64,000 nucleotides of DNA from Marinobacter sp. 1-4A. Its GTDB lineage: Bacteria > Pseudomonadota > Gammaproteobacteria > Pseudomonadales > Oleiphilaceae. Within the stretch, counting starts at the first letter, position 1. Each line of letters begins with the position of its first letter. The stretch covers positions 744,001-808,000 of the forward strand of contig NZ_VCGY01000001.1 of the NCBI RefSeq assembly GCF_016597725.1, read 5' to 3'. A program made the translations under genes and the position numbers. Positions 7,427 to 16,075 of the stretch are shown here, in pieces. Under the pieces are notes generated by a model. The model worked only from the letters and a program-made list of their open reading frames with translations, searched no databases and was not told where the DNA came from.

Positions 7427-8653
7427 TTAGAACTGCTGCTTGGCCATCCACGGAATGATGCGGTCAAACGCTGCATCCAGCTTTTCACAGGTGGTGGAAA
7501 AGCTAATGCGCACAGCGTTAGTGCAGCCTTCGCCGAAAGCATCACCAGGTACTACACACACACCGGTTTCTTTAAGCATGCGCAGTGCTAAATCCGACCC
7601 ATCAACATGAGGCGGCAGATCCGGGAACGCAAAAAACGCTCCGCCCGGTTTGTATCCGGTCATGTAGGGAGTTTGATCAATGAGCTCTACAACTTTATCG
7701 CGGCGTTCTTTGTAGATGCCCAGCATATCCCTCACGCACTGTTGGTCACCAGTTAGTGCGGCTACGCCGGCGAACTGGGAAGGTGTATTGGCAACCGACG
7801 TGGTGAACATGTGATAGCGCCGCAAAGATTTAATCGCAGCCTGACTGGATATTACCCAGCCGACACGCAACCCTGCCATGCTGTAGGTTTTGGAGAAACT
7901 GCTGATGCACATGATGTTGTCCAGATCCATGGAGCAATTCAGAACACTGGCAAAGTCATCGTCATCAAAAATCATGTGGTCATACACTTCGTCGGCGTAG
8001 ACCTGAATGCCCCGGTATGCGCACTCCTCCAAAATAGTCTCTACAGTACTGCGCGGATAGACCGCCCCGGTAGGATTGTTTGGGTTATTGAGGATCAAAG
8101 CGAAGGTGCGCGAACCCATGGCTCGAATCACTTCATCGGGATCGAGCTGATGGTCGTTTTCGGCCCGAGTTGGAACAAACTTAACCTCTCCCCCGTTCAT
8201 ACGAATGAGTGGGGCATACAATAGAAACGAGGGGTCGGTTACGATGAACTGTCGACCCGGTGCCGCTGTCGCCGAGATGGCTAGATACATGGCTTCAGTC
8301 GCACCACTGGTCACCAAAATATTATCTCTGGTGAGTTTGCGGTTGTAGCGCTTGCCGTAATAATCCCTTAGCGCCACCAGCAATTCAGGTAGCCCGGCGT
8401 CCATGGTGTAGCCGGTTTGCCCTGCATGGAGAGCGTCAACATAAGCATCAATAATATGCTTGGGTGTTGGCAGATCAGGCTGACCGATTGAAAGATGGAT
8501 TACGTCCTTCATGGTGGCAGCCATATTGACCATACGCCGAATACCCGGCACCGGAACAGCCTGCATGGCAGGGTTCCAACTGGCCTTGGTTTTCCGGTAC
8601 TTCACTTTACGAACTGCATCTTGGCCAGTATCTCTGTTGGCGGCATTTGCCAT
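7427..8653 (-). CDS. PLP-dependent class I/II aminotransferase
   Basis: A 408-residue fold-type I aminotransferase. The PLP-binding lysine is in SFSKTYSMAGLRVGW; the Asn of LNNPNNPTGAVY and the Asp-x-x-Tyr of YADEVYDHMIF are the other cofactor contacts, and the substrate-carboxylate Arg is in NAVRISFS. Resemblance is to the aspartate/aromatic aminotransferase group, but the substrate is open. I chose ATG 8653, with AGGAGG seven bases upstream; a TTG five codons earlier would place the ribosome site inside the gene. It is divergent from a D-2-hydroxyacid dehydrogenase and followed by the CPXCG gene. Confidence 0.88.
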   Translation of the reverse strand: MANAANRDTGQDAVRKVKYRKTKASWNPAMQAVPVPGIRRMVNMAATMKDVIHLSIGQPDLPTPKHIIDAYVDALHAGQTGYTMDAGLPELLVALRDYYGKRYNRKLTRDNILVTSGATEAMYLAISATAAPGRQFIVTDPSFLLYAPLIRMNGGEVKFVPTRAENDHQLDPDEVIRAMGSRTFALILNNPNNPTGAVYPRSTVETILEECAYRGIQVYADEVYDHMIFDDDDFASVLNCSMDLDNIMCISSFSKTYSMAGLRVGWVISSQAAIKSLRRYHMFTTSVANTPSQFAGVAALTGDQQCVRDMLGIYKERRDKVVELIDQTPYMTGYKPGGAFFAFPDLPPHVDGSDLALRMLKETGVCVVPGDAFGEGCTNAVRISFSTTCEKLDAAFDRIIPWMAKQQF

Positions 8654-8753
8654 AACAACCTCCTGCAACGGGAACGACGGGGCAAATCAGACCCCTTTGC
8701 AGGTTAGTCAGTAAAATCAGGGCATACAAGATAAAGCCGCGAAAGATAATGTA

Positions 8754-8765
8754 GGTACAAGTACC
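8754..8765. promoter_or_regulatory. Short palindrome in divergent intergenic region
   Basis: GGTACAAGTACC (5-bp arms, 2-bp centre) lies in the 266-bp region between the divergent aminotransferase and hydroxyacid dehydrogenase genes. It could be an operator, but symmetry alone is weak evidence. The rest of this intergenic stretch shows only a GGAGG ribosome site before 8920. Confidence 0.2.
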
Positions 8766-8919
8766 CAGCAAAATAAACGGGGCGTGAACCCACAAAACCG
8801 AACCAAGGTTGACCAGACCGCATCTGCCTACCAGACTCTTTGCAGGGCCTTGCAAGGAATAAAACCGGCCCACAAAAAAACACTCACAGAAACCAGCTTT
8901 TTAATCAGGCGGAGGTTCA

Positions 8920-9903
8920 ATGTCTCAGCGCAACAAACCTGTTGTAACCGTACTCACTGCCCCCGGAGAGCAGGAACCTCCGGGCATGGATTCTCTCAGG
9001 GCACGCGCCGAAGTGCGTTTTGCCAGCGATGAGGCCACCCTGCGCGCTACCTTGCCGGGTACCGATGTAATGATGGTGACGGATTTTCGAACCGAGGCAC
9101 TCGAAGCGGCTTGGGGCTGTGCGGACACATTGAGATGGATACATGCCACCAGCGCGGGGGTAGATGCGCTGATGTTCCCTGCCCTTACGAAAAGCAGCGT
9201 GGTAGTCACTAATGCCAGAGGCATATTTGACAAAACCATTGCCGAATACGTGCTCTGTACTATTTTGATGTTTGCAAAAGACTTCCCGGCCTCAATTCGC
9301 CTTCAACTCAAGCATCAGTGGAAGCATAGAGACACAGAAAGAGCAGCGGGAAAGCAGGTGCTTGTAGTGGGTGCGGGCTCTATCGGCCGACAGATCGGGC
9401 GTTTGGTTGCTGCTGCGGGCCTACAACCTCACGGTATTGCAAGAACAGCACGTACAGACGATCCAGACTTTGTGGCCGTGCACAGTAACGACGACCTATA
9501 TAATCAGCTAGGTCACGCAGATTACGTAGTCATCGCTGCACCACTGACACCCCAAACAGAAGGCTTGTTCGATGAGAAAGCCTTCAAGGCTATGAAGAAG
9601 ACCGCACGCCTGATTAACATTGGCCGAGGCCCGATTGTTAAAACCAAGGATCTGATTGCAGCGCTGGAGAGTGGCGAAATTGCCGGTGCCGGGCTCGACG
9701 TATTCGAGGAAGAACCCTTACCGGAAGATCACCCGCTTTGGGACACGGACAATGTCATCATGACCGCACACATGGCGGGTGACTTTATCGGGTGGAAGCG
9801 CGCACTTACTGATCAGTTTTTGGAGAATTTTGACCGCTGGCATGGCGGTGAGGAACTGTTCAATCTGGTGGATAAGGAGCTTGGATACGCTGGGAGCAAG
9901 TAG
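8920..9903 (+). CDS. D-2-hydroxyacid dehydrogenase
   Basis: A 327-residue NAD(P)-dependent D-2-hydroxyacid dehydrogenase. The Rossmann loop is VVGAGSIGRQIG near residue 150. The catalytic Arg is in LINIGRGPIV, the Glu in LDVFEEEPLP and the His in TAHMAGD. Members reduce glyoxylate, hydroxypyruvate or other 2-keto acids; the short form with a TAHMAG ending is closest to GhrA-like reductases. GGAGG lies five bases before the ATG. Divergent from an aminotransferase, so a linked amino-acid/2-keto-acid pathway is possible (inference). An extragenic repeat follows directly. Confidence 0.87.
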   Translation: MSQRNKPVVTVLTAPGEQEPPGMDSLRARAEVRFASDEATLRATLPGTDVMMVTDFRTEALEAAWGCADTLRWIHATSAGVDALMFPALTKSSVVVTNARGIFDKTIAEYVLCTILMFAKDFPASIRLQLKHQWKHRDTERAAGKQVLVVGAGSIGRQIGRLVAAAGLQPHGIARTARTDDPDFVAVHSNDDLYNQLGHADYVVIAAPLTPQTEGLFDEKAFKAMKKTARLINIGRGPIVKTKDLIAALESGEIAGAGLDVFEEEPLPEDHPLWDTDNVIMTAHMAGDFIGWKRALTDQFLENFDRWHGGEELFNLVDKELGYAGSK

Positions 9904-9960
9904 CCGAGCGTACAGGGAGGTATTCACAGCGTGTTTTGGGAACACCTCCCCTGCCCGCTC
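9903..9960. repeat. Extragenic palindromic repeat, copy 2 (partial)
   Basis: Read on the minus strand, this matches the left arm and loop of the 2409-2507 element, including a shared core AAACACGCTGTGAATAC followed by TCC and TGTACGC. The right arm is missing. GGGAGGTATT and AACACCTCCC form a 9/10 hairpin. It begins at the dehydrogenase stop codon and occupies the gap before the convergent response-regulator gene, so it may also act as an end-of-transcript structure. Confidence 0.65.
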
Positions 9961-9977
9961 TCCTAACTTACTGAACC

Positions 9978-10643
9978 TCAGCTCCCAGACAACGACTGGT
10001 CCGCTGGATCAATCTCCATCTGCTGTATCGCAATCACCGCTTGAGTACGGTTGCGAACCCCAAGCTTGCGGAATACCGCGGTGATGTGTGCCTTGATGGT
10101 TGCCTCAGACACCTCAAGATCGTAAGCAATTTGCTTGTTCAGAAGACCTTCCGCCAGCATACCCAGAACTCGGAATTGCTGCGGGGTCAGTGACGCGAGC
10201 TTTTCAGAGAAATCCGTGGTGTCGGCATGCATGCGTTCAAGCTTGTCTGCAACGCCTTCGGGGAGCCAAACATCACCTTCCAGCACAGCCCGAATGGCTT
10301 CTGTGATGGTTGGCAGCGGCGCCGACTTGGGAATGAAGCCAGACGCTCCATAGTCAATGGAACGTCGCATTACCTGCAACTCTTCAGAGCCAGACACAAC
10401 CACCACGGGTAAGCCGGGGTACTGCCCCCGCATAAACACCAACCCGGAAAAACCGTGGGCACCCGGCATATTAAGATCAAGCAAAACCAGATCTGCATCC
10501 GGGTGCGAATCTACCGACGCTTGGAGTGCCTTGATGCTGTCGACTTCTACGGTTTGTGCATCAGGTACTGCTTGATTGACCGCCTGTTTCAGGGCGGCCC
10601 GAAACAGGGGATGGTCATCAGCGACGATAATTGTTTGTGTCAT
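9978..10643 (-). CDS. LuxR-family (NarL-type) response regulator
   Basis: A 221-residue two-domain regulator. The receiver domain (about residues 1-125) has the acidic pair in IIVADDHPLF and the phospho-acceptor Asp in DLVLLDLNMPG; the LuxR-type helix-turn-helix (about 145-210) has LTPQQFRVLGMLAEGLLNKQIA and SEATIKAHITAVFRKLGV. It lies 40 bp downstream of acs on the same strand. Regulators of this kind (CrbR, AgmR/ErbR) control acetyl-CoA synthetase and alcohol use in Vibrio and Pseudomonas, so control of acs is the obvious guess. No cognate kinase gene is in the window. Confidence 0.88.
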   Translation of the reverse strand: MTQTIIVADDHPLFRAALKQAVNQAVPDAQTVEVDSIKALQASVDSHPDADLVLLDLNMPGAHGFSGLVFMRGQYPGLPVVVVSGSEELQVMRRSIDYGASGFIPKSAPLPTITEAIRAVLEGDVWLPEGVADKLERMHADTTDFSEKLASLTPQQFRVLGMLAEGLLNKQIAYDLEVSEATIKAHITAVFRKLGVRNRTQAVIAIQQMEIDPADQSLSGS

Positions 10644-10683
10644 TAAACCGATTCCTCACGGGTTTATGGCCTGTTTTCAGACC

Positions 10684-12633
10684 TTATTTGAACGCACGAT
10701 TGTTGACGAGATCATCAACCACACTAGGATCTGCAAGTGTTGAAGTATCTCCCAACTGGTCGTGCTCGTTAGCGGCAATCTTACGCAGAATGCGACGCAT
10801 GATCTTGCCTGACCGTGTTTTAGGCATACCCGGTGCCCACTGAATGACATCCGGGGAGGCGATGGGGCCAATTTCCTTGCGAACCCATTGTACCAGTTCT
10901 TTTTTGAGCTCATCGGAAGGTTCTTCACCCTGCATCAGAGTCACATAAACGTACAAACCCTGCCCCTTAATCTCATGGGGGAAGCCGACAACCGCAGCTT
11001 CTGCCACTTTGTCGTGGGCTACCAGCGCACTTTCCACCTCGGCAGTACCAAGACGGTGGCCAGATACGTTGAGCACGTCGTCGACCCTGCCGGTAATCCA
11101 GTAGTCGCCGTCTTCGTCCCTACGGGCACCGTCTTCAGTAAAATACATGCCTTTGTAGGTGCTGAAATAGGTTCTCACAAAGCGCTCATGGTCACCGTAT
11201 ATCGTGCGCATTTGCCCCGGCCAGCTGTCTAGGATAACAAGGTTGCCGTCGGCTTTACCCTCCAGCAGATTGCCTTCGTTATCCACCAGAGCTGGTTTTA
11301 CTCCGAAGAATGGCACTGTTGCAGAGCCCGGCTTCAAATCAACCGCGCCCGGCAGTGGCGCAATCAGAATACCGCCGGTTTCGGTTTGCCACCAGGTATC
11401 CACAATCGGGCACTGGCTGTTACCGATAACACGGTGGTACCACTCCCAGGCTTCCGGGTTTATCGGCTCACCCACAGAGCCTAGCAGTTCCAGGCTCTTG
11501 CGTGACGTACCCTCCATACAGGCTTCGCCTTCGGCCATCAACGCCCGAATAGCCGTCGGGGCTGTGTAAAGAATGTTGACCTGATGCTTATCAACAACCT
11601 GCCCCATTCGTGAACTGTCCGGATAGTTGGGAACGCCTTCAAACAGAAGCGAAGTGGCGCCATTACAAAGTGGGCCGTAAAGAATGTAACTGTGCCCCGT
11701 TACCCAGCCAAAATCTGCTGTACACCAGTAAACATCGCCATCTTTATAATCAAATACATACTGGTGGGTCATGGAAGCGTATACCAAGTAGCCTCCAGTC
11801 GTATGCAGGACGCCCTTGGGAGCGCCAGTAGATCCTGATGTGTATAGCATAAACAGAGGATCTTCCGCGTTCATAGGTTCTGGCGGGCAGTCAGCAGAGG
11901 CCGCTTGCACTAGATCCTCATAGCGCACGTCGCGCTCGTCGTTCCAGGGTACATCTTTGTTACCGGTGCGGCTGACAACCACAACTTTCTCGACTGCGAC
12001 ACCTTCCCTGTCTTTAAGCGCTGCATCCACGTTCTTTTTCAGTGGCACCTTACGACCACCGCGAAGACCCTCATCGGCGGTAACAACAAAACGTGACTTG
12101 CCATTTACTATGCGGGCACCCAAAGCTTCGGGCGAAAAGCCTCCAAACACAACCGAGTGGATAGCACCAATACGTGTGCACGCCAGCATAGCCACTGCGG
12201 TTTCCACGATCATTGGCATATAAATGGTGACGACATCACCCTTTTTTACACCCAGATTTTTTAACACGTTGGCGAACTTGCAGGTTTCTTCATGCAATTC
12301 ACGGTAACTAACGTGACGGGACTCTGCCGGGTCATCGCCTTCAAAAATAATAGCCGTCTGGTCGCCACGGGTTTCAAGATGACGGTCAAGGCAATTTGCA
12401 GACGCATTAAGCTGCCCATCTTCAAACCATTTAATGGAAACGTTGTTGTAATCAAAAGACGTGTTCTTAACCTTGGAGTAGGGTTTGATCCACTCAAGAC
12501 GCTTGCCGTGTTCTCCCCAGAAACCATCGGGATCCTCGACCGACCGACGATACATTTCGTCATACTGCTCCCGGTTTACTAACGCCCGTTTGGCTACTTC
12601 TGGACTTACCGGATAAAGGTGTTTATCAGTCAT
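10684..12633 (-). CDS. acs: Acetyl-CoA synthetase
   Basis: A 649-residue AMP-forming acetate-CoA ligase of normal family length. Seen are the P-loop-like [12 protein letters not shown], the WWQTETGG acyl/adenylate motif, the hinge region [19 protein letters not shown], and the C-terminal [17 protein letters not shown], whose Lys is the family's reversible acetylation site. It activates acetate to acetyl-CoA in the cytoplasm. It is followed by a response regulator likely to control it, and its 278-bp upstream region holds only weak hairpins (12866-12900). Next gene upstream is a fatty acyl-CoA reductase, so the neighbourhood is acyl-CoA metabolism. Confidence 0.97.
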   Translation of the reverse strand: MTDKHLYPVSPEVAKRALVNREQYDEMYRRSVEDPDGFWGEHGKRLEWIKPYSKVKNTSFDYNNVSIKWFEDGQLNASANCLDRHLETRGDQTAIIFEGDDPAESRHVSYRELHEETCKFANVLKNLGVKKGDVVTIYMPMIVETAVAMLACTRIGAIHSVVFGGFSPEALGARIVNGKSRFVVTADEGLRGGRKVPLKKNVDAALKDREGVAVEKVVVVSRTGNKDVPWNDERDVRYEDLVQAASADCPPEPMNAEDPLFMLYTSGSTGAPKGVLHTTGGYLVYASMTHQYVFDYKDGDVYWCTADFGWVTGHSYILYGPLCNGATSLLFEGVPNYPDSSRMGQVVDKHQVNILYTAPTAIRALMAEGEACMEGTSRKSLELLGSVGEPINPEAWEWYHRVIGNSQCPIVDTWWQTETGGILIAPLPGAVDLKPGSATVPFFGVKPALVDNEGNLLEGKADGNLVILDSWPGQMRTIYGDHERFVRTYFSTYKGMYFTEDGARRDEDGDYWITGRVDDVLNVSGHRLGTAEVESALVAHDKVAEAAVVGFPHEIKGQGLYVYVTLMQGEEPSDELKKELVQWVRKEIGPIASPDVIQWAPGMPKTRSGKIMRRILRKIAANEHDQLGDTSTLADPSVVDDLVNNRAFK

Positions 12634-12865
12634 AGTGTTCCCCTTTGGTCAGAGTTTGTTGTCATTGTCGATTTTGCTGATTTAAAACGAGAGGGCACGC
12701 GAGCCCTGCGGACACATAGCCGTAGTTCAACATGTGAGCTACCACCTATTGAATTAGACTAACGTCCTAACACGCTTGAACTTTTAGCGCAAAACGTTCA
12801 GTAACCTGCAAGAATTCAAGGGTAAATTCCTGACAAAACAAGCCACAAATTAAAGAGTAGTTCGG

Positions 12866-12900
12866 TTTCCCTGAGAGGTAAACCAACCCCGCACAACGGG
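12866..12900. other. Weak hairpins between acyl-CoA reductase and acs
   Basis: GGTTTCCC/GGTAAACC (7 of 8 paired, 5-base loop) and CCCG/CGGG form two small hairpins within 50 bp after the reductase stop codon, read on the minus strand. No U-run follows directly. They may mark the end of the reductase transcript or lie in the acs leader. Confidence 0.3.
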
Positions 12901-12911
12901 ACCAGACGAAA

Positions 12912-14450
12912 TCAAGCCGCTTTTTTACGCCCCCGAATGCCACGTGGAGCACGCGCTTTTTTCGCTTTAAGTGCGTACCGGTTGAGACCTGCCAAGTGAA
13001 TTTTACGCAGATAGACAGCCCAATCGATTAGACCAGCATCTACTGGAAACAGGGCTTTATCTACCTCACCCATGCGTGCTGCCAGAGCTAGCAAGTCATC
13101 GTTATGGAAGATGTAGTCCGGCGCGGTATAGAAGCCGAAAATCGATGCAAGGGAACGCGTGGTATCGAGGTTTTGAAGTACCTTGAACTCACTACCCCGC
13201 CCCAGCGCGCCCATCAAGCGGCTCGTAAGACTGAGGGGAATGCGTGCACCTCCCACCAAGGCATCGAACAAGGTTCGGTTTACAGCAATAAAGGGCTTCA
13301 CTGGCCGGCGATAAAACAGGTTTTCATAGGCCGCATAATTGGTTTTGGCTTCCGCCATAAGGTGATCAATAAACTCACCCACAGACACCGGGTTTGAGCT
13401 GCCACTACAACATTGGTAAATCCGGGAGCGCGGGGCTTCTCCCAAAGCCTCTGCAACCGCAAGAATAATAGTATTTGCGACCAAATCCACAGGGATTACA
13501 TCAACAATGCCTGAGCGCTTACCGGGGAATAAAGTGACTTTTTCTCGTGCATAAGCAAGAATAATGGCGTCTGCCACTTTCACCCCTTCAATCCAGCCGG
13601 GTGCAGGCTCTTCGAGAGCGCTCTCGATTATAGATGGGCGCACAATAGTAAGGGCTCGACCGTTCAAAGCCTTCAAAAGCAGCTGCTCGCCCAACCACTT
13701 TGTGAAGGTATAGGTGTCACTCCAGCCATAGCGGTTGGCCTCACGAATCCCCAAATCCACGAGCTTTCGTTCTAGGTTTTTTCCAGTGTAGCGAGAACGG
13801 ACATCTGCAATGCTGTCATTAAGTACCCGTATCAGTTCTTCAATTTCATAATAGCCAGCTTGGCTGCGGGGAATCTTGGCACCTGCGGGCTTAATCACCG
13901 ATTCCGTTACCTGCCCAGAGTTTTTCCCGTTTACATAGCAGGTTGAAACTTGGACAACTGAGAGCGATGGATTCTGGCGCGCAAGTTCAGCAATGTTATT
14001 CAAGCACAGAGTGTTGATGGTTAGTGCTTTGTCTAACTCTTCGCGAAAGTTAACGCTGGCCGCCGAGTTAATAACGGCATCTACGCTGCACGCCAAGTTT
14101 CGGAACGCCTCTGGCGGCAAGCCAAAGTCAGGCTCAGTGACCTCTCCCGTAACGCAGTGCAGCCGCTCTTCCAAGAAAGCTTCAAACACTTCGTTATTCT
14201 CTTGCCGTAATCTATCAAATACCGAGGAGGTGGCAATTTCATCGAGAAAGCGGCCACGGGCGTCAGGGTGTTGTTTGTTGCCTCGTATCAGCAGGTGTAA
14301 ACCGCCAATGTCCGGCACCGCACGAATCAGTTTTTCCAGAATAACTTTACCCAAAAAACCCGTAGTGCCAGTAATCAGGACATGTTTACCACGTAGCTGT
14401 TCAAGTACTTTTGACGAAGACACTTCTGCCCCCTTTATTCGTTTTGCCAT
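12912..14450 (-). CDS. Fatty acyl-CoA reductase, alcohol-forming (wax-ester type)
   Basis: A 512-residue NADPH-dependent reductase. The Rossmann loop GTTGFLG is at residues 28-34 and the SDR-type YTFTK at 247-251; the C-terminal sterile/FAR_C segment carries NLDTTRSLASIFGFYTAPD. Sequence and length agree closely with the remembered Marinobacter enzyme Maqu_2220, which reduces fatty acyl-CoA or acyl-ACP to fatty alcohol for wax esters. I placed the start at ATG 14450: AAGGAG lies eight bases upstream and the N-terminus then matches the family. An upstream ATG at 14522 would add 24 unsupported residues. The C-terminus is very basic. Confidence 0.93.
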   Translation of the reverse strand: MAKRIKGAEVSSSKVLEQLRGKHVLITGTTGFLGKVILEKLIRAVPDIGGLHLLIRGNKQHPDARGRFLDEIATSSVFDRLRQENNEVFEAFLEERLHCVTGEVTEPDFGLPPEAFRNLACSVDAVINSAASVNFREELDKALTINTLCLNNIAELARQNPSLSVVQVSTCYVNGKNSGQVTESVIKPAGAKIPRSQAGYYEIEELIRVLNDSIADVRSRYTGKNLERKLVDLGIREANRYGWSDTYTFTKWLGEQLLLKALNGRALTIVRPSIIESALEEPAPGWIEGVKVADAIILAYAREKVTLFPGKRSGIVDVIPVDLVANTIILAVAEALGEAPRSRIYQCCSGSSNPVSVGEFIDHLMAEAKTNYAAYENLFYRRPVKPFIAVNRTLFDALVGGARIPLSLTSRLMGALGRGSEFKVLQNLDTTRSLASIFGFYTAPDYIFHNDDLLALAARMGEVDKALFPVDAGLIDWAVYLRKIHLAGLNRYALKAKKARAPRGIRGRKKAA

Positions 14451-14469
14451 TGTGAAAACTCCTTTTCGT

Positions 14470-14486
14470 GGATGCCAGCAGCATCC
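14470..14486. promoter_or_regulatory. Leader hairpin before the fatty acyl-CoA reductase
   Basis: Arms GGATGC and GCATCC with a 5-base loop sit 20-36 bases upstream of the reductase ATG, just before its AAGGAG site. It would lie in the mRNA leader and could influence translation or stability. Structure is seen; function is inferred. Confidence 0.35.
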
Positions 14487-14559
14487 GATCCTTGCACATT
14501 TTTCGGGACAATGCGGTGACAAACTGCAAGATTGCCACGAATAATCAACGGATGGTCGT

Positions 14560-15855
14560 TTAGGTGTTGTTATTCTCTTTGTCCGCCAGCGACCTTAGCA
14601 GTTGATTTAGCGAAATGCTCGAAGGCTGCTCTTTTAGGGCTTTAACCAAGCTCTCCTGATCACCAAAACGGATACGATCATAGACAGGTTCAGGTGGGAT
14701 AGGCTGCGAAATCTCGAGACCAACCTGTTTACCATCATCGGAGGAGGCATCAACGGGCGAGATCTCACCAGCCAAATGCCTGAGGTGCATTGCCAGATGC
14801 TGGCGCTGTGCTGGGCTAAGCGCTTCCCAGTTAATCGCACCAAGTCCGGTCTGGATAATTTCAACCGTATCGTTGTCTAGTGAGCCCCCGAGCAGCGCAA
14901 ACAAACGCATAAACACATCGTAGCGCAGCATGGCGTTCACATCCGTGCGCCCGAGTATCGTTTCCAATTCACCAACAGCCTGAAAGCAGCGTTCATCCGG
15001 TGACATCGAAGACCGGCTTGCTTTTTCCGTCTGAGCCGGCTGGCGCTTAGAGACTGTGTACCAATAGGCCGCTATACCGGCTTTGCGAACGGGCATTTGC
15101 GCCAAGCGCACATCAAGCATATCAGCCAAGGTACTGAACTGCCGACAAGACGGGTCCGCCTGAGGTAAGAGGGCGACAGGCTTTTGATTCAGCACTGACT
15201 GGCGCAAAGTCTCATCGCGCCAAATCCCACCCATGTAATGGAGAGAGCATTGCAGATGGCGCCGCGCCGCTGAATCCAAGCGCTGAAACACCGAGCGAGC
15301 CTGACTGGCCCCTTGGGCCATATTAATCAACACACTGGGCGTTTTACGGTACCCACGGCGCCTCAAGACCTTGATCAAAGAGAAAGCATCTGTAACCGAA
15401 GCAGGATCTGGAGTCACAACCACACACGCCAGCTCTGCTGCCGCAATCATGTGCAAACCTGTCGACTGAAGGCCGGCAGCCGTATCCGTTATCACGTAGT
15501 CGTAATGTTTTTCGAGTAGGGATAAAGCTCTTAGTATTCGGAAACTATGCTTCGGAGCCATGTCCACACACTCTTGCATACCAGAGGCACCGGGCAGGAT
15601 GTGTAGGCCGTATTCAACAACCAATAGAATGTCTTCTAACCGACATTCATTGGCAACAACATTCGCAAGTGTTCGTTCGGGATACAGCCCCAACATAATG
15701 CTGACATTGGCAAGATCCGTATCACCATCGAGTAGCAAGACTCGTTTTTTTTGGCGGGCAAGCGTAAGTGCCAAATTTAGAGCAACAGATGTTTTTCCGA
15801 CACCGCCCTTTCCGCCAGTCACAGCGATAGTTCTGGGGGTGCTGGGTTTGTGCAT
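14560..15855 (-). CDS. MinD/ParA-family ATPase, FleN (FlhG)-like, with extra C-terminal domain
   Basis: A 431-residue protein. The N-terminal half is a deviant-Walker P-loop ATPase: GGKGGVGKT (residues 14-22), then LLLDGDTDLANVSIMLGL and DYVITDTAAGL. The segment TLANVVANECRLEDILL is very like FleN/FlhG. After about residue 260, where FleN ends, there are about 170 further residues rich in helices (FQAVGELETILGR, LSPAQRQHLAMHLRHLAGEI) that I do not recognise. Start ATG 15855 puts the P-loop at the usual place; ATG 15876 is possible. No flagellar gene is nearby. It is divergent from an HDOD-kinase and upstream of the acyl-CoA reductase. Confidence 0.8.
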   Translation of the reverse strand: MHKPSTPRTIAVTGGKGGVGKTSVALNLALTLARQKKRVLLLDGDTDLANVSIMLGLYPERTLANVVANECRLEDILLVVEYGLHILPGASGMQECVDMAPKHSFRILRALSLLEKHYDYVITDTAAGLQSTGLHMIAAAELACVVVTPDPASVTDAFSLIKVLRRRGYRKTPSVLINMAQGASQARSVFQRLDSAARRHLQCSLHYMGGIWRDETLRQSVLNQKPVALLPQADPSCRQFSTLADMLDVRLAQMPVRKAGIAAYWYTVSKRQPAQTEKASRSSMSPDERCFQAVGELETILGRTDVNAMLRYDVFMRLFALLGGSLDNDTVEIIQTGLGAINWEALSPAQRQHLAMHLRHLAGEISPVDASSDDGKQVGLEISQPIPPEPVYDRIRFGDQESLVKALKEQPSSISLNQLLRSLADKENNNT

Positions 15856-16000
15856 GACAGATTCCCGAGCTCTCATGGCAGGCGGCCTATATCCTTGAGA
15901 TAACAACAAGCAACGCTTTAGTATGTAAAAATTGTACACACATCACCAGCCCGTGAATACGCTGGTCAAAAAAAGCACAGTTGTTGTTTTATATTCCCGG

Positions 16001-16029
16001 TTTTTTAGCTAAGCTCCAAGACTAAAAAA
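16001..16029. other. A/T inverted repeat in divergent region
   Basis: TTTTTTAG and CTAAAAAA flank 13 bases, 47 bp upstream of the HDOD-kinase ATG, in the 220-bp region shared with the divergent ATPase gene. It could be an operator or an UP-like element; nothing else in the region stands out. Confidence 0.25.
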
Positions 16030-16075
16030 TGAACGCCGTTTCATAAACCGGTTATAGCGCGCGACAGGCAAGCCT

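Noticed and set aside
8607-8873. Hydrophobic 88-codon open frame on the minus strand upstream of the aminotransferase
   Set aside because: It overlaps the aminotransferase start in another frame and has no ribosome site. A decayed membrane-protein fragment cannot be excluded, but I cannot support it.
14560-15939. Flagellar assignment (fleN) for the MinD-like ATPase
   Set aside because: No flhF, fliA or chemotaxis genes are next to it and the C-terminal domain is extra, so a specific flagellar role is not supported here.
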